Below, piece after piece: positions 46,396-54,723 of a DNA stretch of 64,000 nucleotides (positions are counted from its first letter, which is position 1; the number at the start of each line of letters is the position of its first letter). Where the stretch lies: contig NZ_KB907981.1 of assembly GCF_000382265.1 (NCBI RefSeq), positions 1 to 64,000 of the forward strand, read 5' to 3'. The notes below the pieces were generated by a model that was given only the letters and a program-made list of their open reading frames with translations, made no database searches and was not told where the DNA came from. The translations under genes and the position numbers were made by a program. The stretch comes from Yoonia vestfoldensis DSM 16212 (GTDB lineage Bacteria; Pseudomonadota; Alphaproteobacteria; Rhodobacterales; Rhodobacteraceae).

Positions 46396-48393
46396 TCATT
46401 CGAATTCCATGATCACGTCATCGACGGCAAGGCTGTCACCGGCACTGGCGTTGTTCTTGGAAACCACGCCCTTGCGTTCGGCGCGCAGGATGTTTTCCAT
46501 CTTCATCGCTTCGACGGTGCACAAAGCCTGACCTTCCTGCACGGTATCGCCCACGGCGACATCGACCTTGACGATCAGGCCGGGCATCGGACACAACAGC
46601 ACCTTGGACGTATCGGGCGGCAATTTTTCCGGCATCAGCGCCGCCAGTTCCGCCTGACGCGGGCTGCGCACATGCACCTTCAGGTCCGCACCGCGATACC
46701 GCACGCGGAACCCCCCGGATATCTTGCCGATCTTCAACACCAAGGGCGCGCCATCAACGTCAAGCCGCGCAAGCGGTTGTCCCGGTGTCCAGTCGCTTGT
46801 CACGCGCAGCGTGTTGCCTGCGATCGTCACATCGGCACCTTTCTTGTCGGCGGCGATATGCACGCGGTGATGTGTGCCCTGGATCGAGACGACCCAATCC
46901 TCGCCCACGTGCCGTTCATGGTTGCCCATCCGCCCGCTGATCCGCGCACGCCGGATTTCCGACACGCGGTGCATCGCGGCAGCAGAGGCGGCAATTTGCA
47001 GACAGGTGGCATCAGGCAAGGTCGTGCCGTGGAACCCGTCGGGGAATTCCTCGGCGATGAAGGCGGTGGTCATATTGCCGCTGGTAAACTTCTCGTGGTC
47101 ATAGACCGCCGCCAGAAACGGCAGGTTATGCCCGATGCCTTCGACCTCGAACGCGTCCAGCGCCAGTCGCATTTCTGCAATGGCCGACGCGCGGTCCGGC
47201 CCCCAGGTGCAGAGCTTGGCGATCATCGGGTCGTAATACATGCTGATCTCGCCGCCCTCGAACACGCCGGTGTCGTTGCGCACTGCGCGTGTCGGCGTCG
47301 CCTCTTCGACAGGCGGGCGATAGCGCGTCAGCCGCCCGATGGACGGCAGGAACCCGCGGTACGGGTCCTCGGCATAAAGGCGGCTTTCCATCGCCCAGCC
47401 GTTGATCTTGAGATCACTTTGCGCAAAGGGTAAGTGTTCGCCCGCAGCCACACGGATCATCTGTTCGACCAGATCAATGCCGGTGATCAGTTCGGTCACA
47501 GGATGTTCAACCTGCAAGCGTGTGTTCATTTCCAGGAAATAGAAATTCCGGTCGCCATCGACGATGAATTCCACCGTGCCCGCGCTGGTATAGCCCACCG
47601 CCTGCGCCAGCGCGACAGATTGTTCGCCCATCGCCTTGCGGGTGGCCTCGTCCAGAAACGGGCTGGGGGCTTCTTCGATGACCTTCTGGTTGCGGCGCTG
47701 GATCGAACATTCTCGTTCATGCAGATAGACCGCATTGCCATGCTGGTCGGCCAATACCTGAATTTCGATATGGCGCGGTTGTGTGACGAATTTCTCGATG
47801 AAAATCCGGTCGTCGCCGAAACTGCTGGCGGCTTCGTTCTTGGACGACTGGAACCCTTCGCGGGCTTCCTGATCATTCCAGGCGATGCGCATGCCCTTGC
47901 CACCGCCACCGGCACTGGCCTTGATCATCACAGGATAACCGACCTGATTGGCGATCTTCACCGCGTCATCGGCGTCTTCGATCAGCCCCATGTAGCCCGG
48001 CACGGTCGAGACATTCGCCTCCTGCGCCAGTTTCTTGGAGGTGATCTTGTCGCCCATCGCCTCGATCGCACGCTTGGGCGGGCCGATAAAGGCGACGCCC
48101 GCAGCCTCCAGCGCCTCGGCGAATTTGGCGTTTTCGGACAGAAAGCCGTAACCGGGATGTACGGCCTCGGCCCCTGTCGCCTTGATCGCGGCCATGACCT
48201 TGTCGATCACGATATAGGATTGGTTGGCGGGGGCAGGCCCGATATGCACCGCCTCATCCGCCATCTTGACGTGGAGCGCGTGACGGTCGGCGTCGGAATA
48301 AATCGCGACCGTCTTGATGCCCATCTTGCGGGCTGTCTTGATGACGCGACAGGCGATCTCGCCACGGTTGGCGATCAGAATTTTCTTGAACAT
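46396..48393 (-). CDS. pccA: Propionyl-CoA carboxylase, biotin-carrying alpha subunit
   Basis: The 665-residue subunit carries biotin carboxylase (about 1-445, start FKKILIANRGEIACRVIKTA, ATP-grasp loop KASAGGGGKGMRIAW) and a linker domain. A biotinyl domain with the lysine in VEAMKMENIL lies at the C-terminus. With PccB it forms D-methylmalonyl-CoA from propionyl-CoA. The ATG at 48393 is used; a TTG lies one codon upstream. Specificity for propionyl-CoA is inferred from the mutase and regulator nearby. pccA is separated from pccB by a small lipoprotein gene and a hypothetical gene, all on the minus strand. Confidence 0.92.
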   Translation of the reverse strand: MFKKILIANRGEIACRVIKTARKMGIKTVAIYSDADRHALHVKMADEAVHIGPAPANQSYIVIDKVMAAIKATGAEAVHPGYGFLSENAKFAEALEAAGVAFIGPPKRAIEAMGDKITSKKLAQEANVSTVPGYMGLIEDADDAVKIANQVGYPVMIKASAGGGGKGMRIAWNDQEAREGFQSSKNEAASSFGDDRIFIEKFVTQPRHIEIQVLADQHGNAVYLHERECSIQRRNQKVIEEAPSPFLDEATRKAMGEQSVALAQAVGYTSAGTVEFIVDGDRNFYFLEMNTRLQVEHPVTELITGIDLVEQMIRVAAGEHLPFAQSDLKINGWAMESRLYAEDPYRGFLPSIGRLTRYRPPVEEATPTRAVRNDTGVFEGGEISMYYDPMIAKLCTWGPDRASAIAEMRLALDAFEVEGIGHNLPFLAAVYDHEKFTSGNMTTAFIAEEFPDGFHGTTLPDATCLQIAASAAAMHRVSEIRRARISGRMGNHERHVGEDWVVSIQGTHHRVHIAADKKGADVTIAGNTLRVTSDWTPGQPLARLDVDGAPLVLKIGKISGGFRVRYRGADLKVHVRSPRQAELAALMPEKLPPDTSKVLLCPMPGLIVKVDVAVGDTVQEGQALCTVEAMKMENILRAERKGVVSKNNASAGDSLAVDDVIMEFE

Positions 48394-48414
48394 CAAAGGT
48401 CCCCCCGGAAACGG

Positions 48415-48448
48415 AAAACCGCCGCCGGGGTCATCCCCCGACGGCGGC
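48415..48448 (-). terminator. Intrinsic terminator after the small lipoprotein gene
   Basis: On the minus strand CCGCCGTCGGGG and CCCCGGCGGCGG form a 12-base-pair stem (one mismatch) around GATGA, followed by TTTTCC. It lies 36 bases beyond the lipoprotein stop and just before pccA, so pccA probably has its own promoter or depends on read-through. Confidence 0.65.
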
Positions 48449-48483
48449 CAACAACAATATGATCGCGCCGAAGCGCTGCGGTG

Positions 48484-48696
48484 TTAGCGGCGCACCGGAC
48501 GGCAGACGCCGACGTCGTCACAGAACACGCCTGCGGCTGCGCCTGCCAAAACGGTGCCCGTGCGATCGGTGCCGAGGATTTCAGCCGCGACCAGACCTGC
48601 GCCAGCGCCAGCGACGGCACGTTCGGTGTCGCTTTCCAGGCAAGCGGAAAGTGCGAAGGCTGCGAAGGCCGCGAGGATGATTGATTTTTTCTGCAT
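48484..48696 (-). CDS. Small glycine-zipper lipoprotein
   Basis: The 70-residue protein has a lipoprotein signal with cysteine C19 (AAFAAFALSAC). A short mature part rich in Gly and Ala follows (AVAGAGAGLVAAEILG; VLAGAAAGVFCDD) and ends in VCRPVRR. Two further cysteines could form a disulfide. Its role is unknown; position between pccB and pccA is common in Rhodobacteraceae but is not obviously functional. A terminator follows. Confidence 0.78.
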   Translation of the reverse strand: MQKKSIILAAFAAFALSACLESDTERAVAGAGAGLVAAEILGTDRTGTVLAGAAAGVFCDDVGVCRPVRR

Positions 48697-49021
48697 GGTG
48701 TTCTGCCTTTATTCGGTTTCTCGAAGATAGCGTCAAAATCGACGTTATTGCCCGTCAACTCAATAGCGGTTTTGCCGTGATATCCAATATCAGCCGGAAT
48801 TCCGCCGATTGCACGGTCAAAAAGGGAAACCGGCCCGCCTGTGCGACAGGCAGACCGGTGAGGGGAAGGGTAAACATGGTCAGACGATACGGAGGCACGC
48901 ATGCCAATCCGCGCCGCCATGTCTGTGATCATGACGCAGGCCCGCGATAGCGCAAAGCGCGCAATCCGCGCAGCCCCGAAATCGGCGGTTTCCTGCCCCA
49001 CCGCATGCGCGACCGATATGG
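48697..49021. other. Intergenic region with a minus-strand terminator
   Basis: About 325 bases hold no supported gene; short open frames lack ribosome binding sites and known patterns. The right part contains a minus-strand intrinsic terminator at 48819-48859 for the gene at 49022. The left part should hold the promoter of the small lipoprotein gene. Confidence 0.5.
48819..48859 (-). terminator. Intrinsic terminator downstream of the pccB transcript
   Basis: Read on the minus strand, ACCGGTCTGCCTGT pairs with ACAGGCGGGCCGGT around CGC, with two mismatched positions in the stem. It is followed by TTCCCTTTTT. It stands about 160 bases after the stop of the gene at 49022 and probably ends the pccB transcript. 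Confidence 0.6.
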
Positions 49022-49390
49022 TCATTCGTTCAATCCGGGGATGTCGGGGAAACTCTGGCGCGCGACCTTGACGTCGATCCGCAGCATCGCCTCGTAACTG
49101 GCGGGATCGAACGGGTCTTCGGCGGGGATGACCTCGCGCCCGAAAAGCCAGCTCAAACGGCCCGCGTCCAGATTGCCGCGCACAAAGGGTTCCTCGCCGA
49201 ACGCCTCCCACAGGGCCTGCATGAATCCGGCGTCCGCGCGTTTGTCGGCGGGTCGGCGGTCGGGATAGCGGATACGCTCGGACAGGGGCGTCGCCCCGTC
49301 CTTGTTCGCACGGCGGATCACAAACTGGAAATCCGTCCCCGGCAGGCGGCCCGGAAAGCCGCGGTGTTTGTCCATATATGGCAGCGCCAT
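49022..49390 (-). CDS. Conserved hypothetical protein downstream of pccB
   Basis: The 122-residue soluble protein begins MALPYMDKHRGFPGRLPGTD and contains FQFVIRRANKDGATPLSERI and the acidic, aromatic end RIDVKVARQSFPDIPGLNE. I do not recognise a named family, but comparable genes appear between pccB and pccA in Roseobacter relatives as I recall. It starts 16 bases after the pccB stop, so it belongs to the pccB operon. A role in propionyl-CoA carboxylation is guesswork. Confidence 0.72.
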   Translation of the reverse strand: MALPYMDKHRGFPGRLPGTDFQFVIRRANKDGATPLSERIRYPDRRPADKRADAGFMQALWEAFGEEPFVRGNLDAGRLSWLFGREVIPAEDPFDPASYEAMLRIDVKVARQSFPDIPGLNE

Positions 49391-49406
49391 CAGTCTGACC
49401 TTTGGT

Positions 49407-50930
49407 TCAAAGCGGAATGTTGTCGTGTTTCTTCCACGGCATCTGCGTTTTCTTGCTCCGCAGCGATGCAAAGGCGCGGCAGATCCGCTTGCGCGTGGAA
49501 TGGGGCATGATCACCTCGTCGATGAACCCTTTTTCAGCGGCGACGAAAGGATTCGCGAACCGCGCCTCGTATTCGGCGGTGCGCGCGGCGATTTCCTCGG
49601 CGGATTTGCCGCGATGGATGATCTCGGTCGCGCCCTTTGCGCCCATCACGGCGATCTCGGATGTGGGCCAGGCATAGTTGAAATCGGCCTGAAGGTGTTT
49701 AGACGCCATCACGACATAGGCCCCGCCATAGGCTTTGCGGGTGATGACCGTGACCTTGGGCACGGTCGCCTCGCCATAGGCGTAAAGCAGTTTCGCGCCG
49801 TGCTTGATGACGCCGCCGTATTCCTGTGACGTGCCCGGCAGGAAGCCCGGCACATCGACCAGCGTCAGCACTGGAATTTCGAACGCATCGCAGAACCGCA
49901 CGAACCGTGCGGCCTTGCGGCTGCTGTCGATATCCAGACACCCCGCCAGCACCATCGGCTGATTGGCGACAACGCCCACGGTGGACCCTTCCAGACGGAT
50001 GAAGCCCGTGAGGATATTTTTCGCAAACTCGGCCTGAATCTCGTAAAAATCGCCTTCATCCGCGATTTTCAGGATCAGTTCCTTCATGTCGTAAGGCGTG
50101 TTCGGATTGGCGGGCACCAGCGTATCAAGGCTTTCCTCGATACGGTTCACATCGTCAAAGAACGGGCGCACAGGCGGCTGTTCGCGGTTGTTGAGCGGCA
50201 GAAAGTCGAACAGGCGACGGGTTTCGGCCAAAGCCTCCACATCATTTTCGAACGCACCATCGGCGACCGATGATTTGCGGGTATGGGTGGTGGCCCCGCC
50301 CAATTCCTCGGCCGTGACGATTTCATTGGTCACCGTCTTGGCCACATCGGGGCCGGTCACGAACATATAGCTGGACTCCTTCACCATGAAGATGAAGTCG
50401 GTCATCGCAGGGCTGTAAACCGCGCCACCGGCACACGGCCCCATGATCAGGCTGATCTGCGGGACGACACCCGATGCGGTGATATTGCGCTGGAACACGT
50501 CGCCATAAGCGGCAAGGCTGGCCACACCTTCCTGAATCCGCGCGCCACCGGAATCGTTGATCCCGATCACGGGCGCGCCGTTCTGCATCGCCAAATCCAT
50601 GATCTTGCAGATTTTCTTGCCGTGGGTTTCCGACACCGACCCGCCCATGACGGTGAAATCCTGGCTGAACACATAGACCATGCGGCCATTGATCGTGCCC
50701 CAGCCCGTCACCACGCCGTCACCCGCAGGCCGGTCCTGTTCCATCCCGAAATCGGTGCAGCGATGCGCGACGAACATGTCGAATTCCTCGAAAGACCCTT
50801 CGTCCAGCAGCAGGTCGATCCTTTCGCGCGCGGTCAGCTTGCCTTTGCTGTGCTGCGCCGCGATCCGCTTTTCGCCACCGCCAAGACGTGCGTCAGCGCG
50901 CCGGTCTTCGAGTTCCTGCAGAATGTCCAT
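49407..50930 (-). CDS. pccB: Propionyl-CoA carboxylase, carboxyltransferase beta subunit
   Basis: This 507-residue subunit transfers the carboxyl group from carboxybiotin of PccA to propionyl-CoA. The crotonase-like double domain shows [40 protein letters not shown] and, in the C half, [20 protein letters not shown] and [14 protein letters not shown]. The upstream region has TTTGCAAA-type sites expected for an ScfR/PccR regulator, and the 5' leader carries a perfect palindrome (50947-50960). It is the first gene of the leftward operon. Confidence 0.94.
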   Translation of the reverse strand: MDILQELEDRRADARLGGGEKRIAAQHSKGKLTARERIDLLLDEGSFEEFDMFVAHRCTDFGMEQDRPAGDGVVTGWGTINGRMVYVFSQDFTVMGGSVSETHGKKICKIMDLAMQNGAPVIGINDSGGARIQEGVASLAAYGDVFQRNITASGVVPQISLIMGPCAGGAVYSPAMTDFIFMVKESSYMFVTGPDVAKTVTNEIVTAEELGGATTHTRKSSVADGAFENDVEALAETRRLFDFLPLNNREQPPVRPFFDDVNRIEESLDTLVPANPNTPYDMKELILKIADEGDFYEIQAEFAKNILTGFIRLEGSTVGVVANQPMVLAGCLDIDSSRKAARFVRFCDAFEIPVLTLVDVPGFLPGTSQEYGGVIKHGAKLLYAYGEATVPKVTVITRKAYGGAYVVMASKHLQADFNYAWPTSEIAVMGAKGATEIIHRGKSAEEIAARTAEYEARFANPFVAAEKGFIDEVIMPHSTRKRICRAFASLRSKKTQMPWKKHDNIPL

Positions 50931-51000
50931 GCCAGCCCCTCCCCTTCAGGTTTCAACCTGCATAGCATGTTCAGGGCACGAATGAAGCGGGATTGAGAAA

Positions 51001-51042
51001 ATTTGCAAATAACGCATTTCGCAAAGTCATGTTTCTGCAAAT
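51001..51042. promoter_or_regulatory. Cluster of TTTGCAAA-like operator sites upstream of pccB
   Basis: ATTTGCAAAT (51001-51010, perfect palindrome), TTTCGCAAA (51017-51025) and TTCTGCAAAT further right follow one another 70-110 bases before the pccB start. The regulator PccR of Rhodobacter sphaeroides is reported to bind paired TTTGCAAA motifs at its pcc promoter, and a PccR-like gene lies 1.4 kb away. Spacing here differs from the published four-base spacing, so the exact site is inferred. Confidence 0.6.
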
Positions 51043-51136
51043 CAGCAAATAGCACGCGACGTCGGTTCATGAATGCACAGACCGGTGGGCGGTCTTGCGC
51101 ATGGACTTCCCCCGCAGCCAGTCCTAACTAATCGCA

Positions 51137-52348
51137 ATGACAACCATGCCCGATATCCGGTTTCTGGACCGGACGACCCCGCCCCATATATTGACGCTGA
51201 TCCTGATCACAGGCATCTCGGCGTTGAACATGTCGATCTTCCTGCCTTCGCTGGCGGCGATGACGGCCTATTTCGAGACCGAATACGCCGTCATGCAGGT
51301 GTCGCTGTCGGGCTATCTGGCGGCCACGGCCATCCTGCAAATCTTTGTCGGCCCTCTGTCCGACAGGTTCGGGCGGCGGCCGATCCTGATCGGGTCGCTG
51401 TCGATCTTCATCCTTGCCACCATCGGCGCGCTGTTCTCGACCACGGTCGAGATGTTCCTGTTCTTCCGCATCCTGCAAGCGGCCGTCGCCACCTGCATGG
51501 TGCTGGGCCGCGCCATCGTGCGCGATATCGTACCGGATGCAGAAGCCGCGTCGATGATCGGCTATGTCACGATGGGCATGGCGCTGGTGCCGATGGTCGG
51601 CCCGATGATCGGCGGCACATTGGAACAGGCCTTCGACTGGCACGCGACTTTCGTGTTTCTGGTGCTGGCCGGGATGGGCACGCTGGCGCTGGTGCATTAC
51701 GATCTGGGCGAGACCCTGGCCCAAGGCGGCATCGGGTTTCGCGCGCAGGTGAAATCCTATCCCGAATTGCTGAAATCGCCCCGCTTCTGGGGTTATGTGA
51801 TGTGCGCAGCCTTCGGGTCGGGGGCGTTCTTTGCGCTGCTGGGTGGTGCGTCCTTCGTCGGCACGACGATCTTCGGTCTCTCGCCGGTGTGGAACGGCGT
51901 CGCCCTTGGCGCACCCGCGATCGGCTACGCAATGGGCAATTTTCTGTCGGGGCGGTTTTCGGTCAGGCTGGGAATCAACAAGATGGCGCTGATCGGGACA
52001 GGTGTCACGATTGTCGGCCTTGGCATCTCTGTGCTGCTGACGCTTGCAGGGATCATCCATCCCCTGGTGTTCTTCGGGTTCTGCACCTTTCTGGGGCTGG
52101 GCAACGGGCTGACCTTGCCCAACGTCATGGCAGGCTCGATCTCTGTGCGCCCGCATCTGGCGGGCACGGCCAGCGGGCTGGGCGGTGCGATCATGATCGG
52201 CGGTGGGGCTGCCCTGTCGCAATTCGCAGGCAGCATCCTGACCGTGGAATCAGGCACCCTGCCCTTGCAGCTGATCATGCTCGGAACGTCCATTCTGGCC
52301 TTCCTGTCGGTCGTCTTTGTCGTGTGGCGGGAAAAGCGCATCGCTTGA
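51137..52348 (+). CDS. bcr: Bcr/CflA-family multidrug MFS exporter
   Basis: The 403-residue protein has twelve predicted membrane helices and the 12-TM drug-antiporter motifs, for example GPLSDRFGRRPILIGSLSIF after helix 2 and LVPMVGPMIGGTLEQAFDWH in helix 5. The N-terminus LILITGISALNMSIFLPSLA is typical of Bcr/CflA. It stands between pccB and the ScfR-family gene. The divergent region to pccB holds TTTGCAAA-like sites that might affect both directions. Substrate unknown. Confidence 0.88.
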   Translation: MTTMPDIRFLDRTTPPHILTLILITGISALNMSIFLPSLAAMTAYFETEYAVMQVSLSGYLAATAILQIFVGPLSDRFGRRPILIGSLSIFILATIGALFSTTVEMFLFFRILQAAVATCMVLGRAIVRDIVPDAEAASMIGYVTMGMALVPMVGPMIGGTLEQAFDWHATFVFLVLAGMGTLALVHYDLGETLAQGGIGFRAQVKSYPELLKSPRFWGYVMCAAFGSGAFFALLGGASFVGTTIFGLSPVWNGVALGAPAIGYAMGNFLSGRFSVRLGINKMALIGTGVTIVGLGISVLLTLAGIIHPLVFFGFCTFLGLGNGLTLPNVMAGSISVRPHLAGTASGLGGAIMIGGGAALSQFAGSILTVESGTLPLQLIMLGTSILAFLSVVFVVWREKRIA

Positions 52349-52378
52349 CGCAGGCTTTGCAGCGGCTAATCATGGGCC

Positions 52379-52391
52379 GCAAATTTGCAAA
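52379..52391. promoter_or_regulatory. TTTGCAAA operator overlapping the regulator's ribosome binding site
   Basis: GCAAATTTGCAAA contains the ten-base palindrome GCAAATTTGC and the octamer TTTGCAAA (52384-52391). It ends nine bases before the ATG of the ScfR-family gene and overlaps AAAGG, its Shine-Dalgarno sequence. Autoregulation is the natural reading, since the same octamer stands before pccB. Confidence 0.6.
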
Positions 52392-52399
52392 GGTGCGTC

Positions 52400-53800
52400 A
52401 TGGCGATCCAGAAACTCTATGCCGGGGCCAAGCTGCGCGAATTGCGCGGACGGCTGGCGATGACGCAAAAGGCCTTTGCCGATAAACTCGGCGTCTCGCT
52501 GCCCTATCTCAACCAGATGGAAAACAACAACCGCCCCGTGTCGACGGCGGTGGTGTTGGGGCTGGCGCAGGAATTCGGCTTTGACGTCACCGAGCTGCAA
52601 TCGGGCGACGAGGCGCGCCTTGTCGGTGACCTGCGCGAGGCGCTGGCCGATCCGGTATTCACCGGCAGCGCCCCCGCCTTGGCCGATCTGCGGCTGGTGG
52701 CGGCCAATGCCCCCACCCTCGCCCGCGCCTTTCTGGACCTGCACCGCGGATACCGGCAAACCCATGAACGGCTTGCGTCCCTCGACGAGGCATTAGGCCG
52801 CGAAGACGCGCGCCTGCGCCCCAGCCCGTGGGAAGAAGTGCGCGATTTCTTCCATTATTGCGACAATTACATCGATGCCGTGGACCGCAGCGCCGAGCGC
52901 ATGGCGGGCCAGTGCCAGCCGGACGAGAGCATCGCGCAGGCCGCGATCCGGCTGCTCGCCAATGCGGGCATCGGCGTGCGCTATGCGCCCAGCGACACGC
53001 TCCGCGCCTTCGACCCCGCGACACGGCAGCTGACGCTGTCGGCTTCGGCCCATCCGGCGACGCAGACCTTTCAGCTTCTCTTGCAACTGGCGCTGGTCAC
53101 ACATGCCCCCTTGCTCGACGCCACGCTCGACCTTGCGCGGTTCCAGTCGGACGAGGCGCGCAGTATCGCCAAGGTCGGTCTGGCGAATTACTTCGCGGGG
53201 GCGGCGCTGATGCCCTATCACGCGTTCTTACAGGCCGCCCAAGACACGCGGCACGATCTGGAACTGCTCGCAGCGCGGTTCGGCGCGTCGCTGGAACAGG
53301 TGGCGCACCGGCTGTCCACCCTGCAACGCCCCGGTGCCAAGGGCATCCCGTTCTTCTTTGTCCGCGTCGATCAGGCGGGCACGATCACCAAACGCCATTC
53401 CGCGACGACCCTGCAATTCGCCCGCTTCGGGGGGGCCTGCCCGCTCTGGAACGTACATCAGGCGTTTGAACTGCCGGGGCAATTCCTGCGGCAGCTGGCC
53501 GAAACACCTGACGGTGCGCGCTATTTCTGTCTGGCCCGCGATGTCAGCAAATCGGGCGGGTCCTATCACGCGCCCACCCGCCGCTATGCGATCGGGCTGG
53601 GCTGCGAGGTGCGCCATGCAGGCGCCATCGTCTATGCCGATCACATGGATATCGCAGCACCTGACGCCTATGCGCCGATCGGGATTTCCTGCCGGATCTG
53701 CGAAAGGCGCAATTGCCACCAACGCTCGGTCCCGCCTTTGGAACGGCATCTGCGCGTCGATCCGAACACCCGCGGACTGCTGCCCTATCAGCTCGACTGA
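52400..53800 (+). CDS. pccR: Short-chain fatty acyl-CoA regulator (ScfR family, PccR-like)
   Basis: The 466-residue protein has an N-terminal XRE helix-turn-helix (AMTQKAFADKLGVSLPYLNQ), a central region including a DUF955-like part with KVGLANYFAGAALMPYHAFL, and a cysteine-containing end (CRICERRNCHQRSVPPLERH). This is the ScfR layout. PccR of Rhodobacter sphaeroides senses propionyl-CoA and controls pcc genes; the pcc and mutase genes and TTTGCAAA sites here support the same role. An intrinsic terminator follows at 53837. Assignment to PccR rather than another ScfR is inferred from context. Confidence 0.85.
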   Translation: MAIQKLYAGAKLRELRGRLAMTQKAFADKLGVSLPYLNQMENNNRPVSTAVVLGLAQEFGFDVTELQSGDEARLVGDLREALADPVFTGSAPALADLRLVAANAPTLARAFLDLHRGYRQTHERLASLDEALGREDARLRPSPWEEVRDFFHYCDNYIDAVDRSAERMAGQCQPDESIAQAAIRLLANAGIGVRYAPSDTLRAFDPATRQLTLSASAHPATQTFQLLLQLALVTHAPLLDATLDLARFQSDEARSIAKVGLANYFAGAALMPYHAFLQAAQDTRHDLELLAARFGASLEQVAHRLSTLQRPGAKGIPFFFVRVDQAGTITKRHSATTLQFARFGGACPLWNVHQAFELPGQFLRQLAETPDGARYFCLARDVSKSGGSYHAPTRRYAIGLGCEVRHAGAIVYADHMDIAAPDAYAPIGISCRICERRNCHQRSVPPLERHLRVDPNTRGLLPYQLD

Positions 53801-53806
53801 ACACGA

Positions 53807-53903
53807 CTTCTTATTTCCAAAAATACTCCGGTGCGAGGGGCAGCGCCCCTTTTTGCGGCAAAGCCGCAAACGCTCCGCGGGGGATATTTGGGCTCGGAAG
53901 ATG
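53807..53903. repeat. Dispersed intergenic element, copy B (full inverted form)
   Basis: CTTCTTATTTCCAAAAATAC at the left and GGGATATTTGGGCTCGGAAG at the right are imperfect inverted arms of the same element seen as half copies at 42881, 58560 and 63597. Between them stand two smaller hairpins, GGGGC-AGC-GCCCC and TTTGCGGCAAAGCCGCAAA. It separates the regulator gene from the coxG-like gene. Confidence 0.65.
53837..53854 (+). terminator. Intrinsic terminator after the ScfR-family gene
   Basis: GGGGC-AGC-GCCCC followed by TTTTT lies 37 bases beyond the stop of the regulator gene, inside element copy B. It has the compact GC stem and U tract of a rho-independent terminator for the plus strand. 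Confidence 0.6.
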
Positions 53904-53967
53904 CGAAAGATGGGGATTGCAAAATATGTGCCGCCCCCCGAAGATCGACCCAAACGGGAGGACCACC

Positions 53968-54417
53968 ATGGAATTATCGGGCAGCCGCGTGATCGCGGCG
54001 GATATCGATGCCGTCTGGGCACATCTGAACAACCCGGACACCCTGCGCGCCTGCATTCCGGGCTGCGAGGATCTGACCGGATCGCCCGAAGACGGCTTCG
54101 CAGCGACCGTCAAGCAAAAGGTCGGTCCTGTTTCGGCCACCTTCAAAGGCGAGGTGACGTTGGAAAACGTCATCCCCGGCCAGAGCTATACCATCGTGGG
54201 CGAAGGCAAGGGCGGTGTCGCAGGTTTCGCCAAAGGCAGCGCCGATGTGGTGCTTGCCACCGTCGAAGGCGGCACGGAACTGACCTATAACGCGACGGCC
54301 AAGGTGGGCGGCAAGCTCGCGCAACTGGGCAACCGGATCATCGGCGGTTTCGCCAAGAAAATGGCCGACCAGTTTTTCGAACGGTTTCAGCAAACCGTCG
54401 AAGGCACGGACGCCTGA
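53968..54417 (+). CDS. CoxG-like SRPBCC protein
   Basis: This 149-residue protein has the SRPBCC (START-like) fold annotated as carbon monoxide dehydrogenase subunit G. It begins MELSGSRVIAADIDAVWAHL and has the family segment NNPDTLRACIPGCEDLTGSP. No CO dehydrogenase (coxMSL) genes are in the window, so it is a stand-alone homologue; the family helps insert molybdo-enzymes into membranes in Oligotropha. GGGAGGA precedes the ATG. It abuts the convergent YdcH gene. Confidence 0.85.
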   Translation: MELSGSRVIAADIDAVWAHLNNPDTLRACIPGCEDLTGSPEDGFAATVKQKVGPVSATFKGEVTLENVIPGQSYTIVGEGKGGVAGFAKGSADVVLATVEGGTELTYNATAKVGGKLAQLGNRIIGGFAKKMADQFFERFQQTVEGTDA

Positions 54418-54657
54418 TCAGGCGGCGCGCAGGGCTGCGGCGATCGCGTCTTTCAGCCCCAGACGGGTCTTGCGCATCGCGGTCATATGCGCGTCGTCGG
54501 TCGGTTCCAGATCGGTTTCGGCGCGGTGGATGGCACGGTTGATGTCGTGATAATCGTCGCAAAGCTTTGCAAAATGCACGTCGGATGTCTTGAGATCATG
54601 CAAGGCTTCGGTCTGGTCGGGAAATTCCTCGTGCAGTTCATGCGGGGTATGGGTCAT
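54418..54657 (-). CDS. YdcH-family (DUF465) small protein
   Basis: The 79-residue helical protein has the DUF465 pattern LHEEFPDQTEALHDLKTSDV, with VHFAKLCDDYHDINRAIHRA and a charged C-terminal helix (RKTRLGLKDAIAAALRAA). YdcH proteins are short coiled-coil proteins without a defined role. The ATG at 54657 is used; it directly abuts coxG tail to tail with no spacer. Confidence 0.82.
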   Translation of the reverse strand: MTHTPHELHEEFPDQTEALHDLKTSDVHFAKLCDDYHDINRAIHRAETDLEPTDDAHMTAMRKTRLGLKDAIAAALRAA

Positions 54658-54723
54658 GGGGCGTCCTTTCACTGTGACTGCCCCGACCATAGGCGCGCGG
54701 GCTGGCCCGCGCCTTGATCCCGA

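Noticed and set aside
53968..54417. Evidence for a CO dehydrogenase cluster from the coxG-like gene
   Set aside because: No coxM, coxS or coxL gene is nearby, and stand-alone coxG homologues are common.
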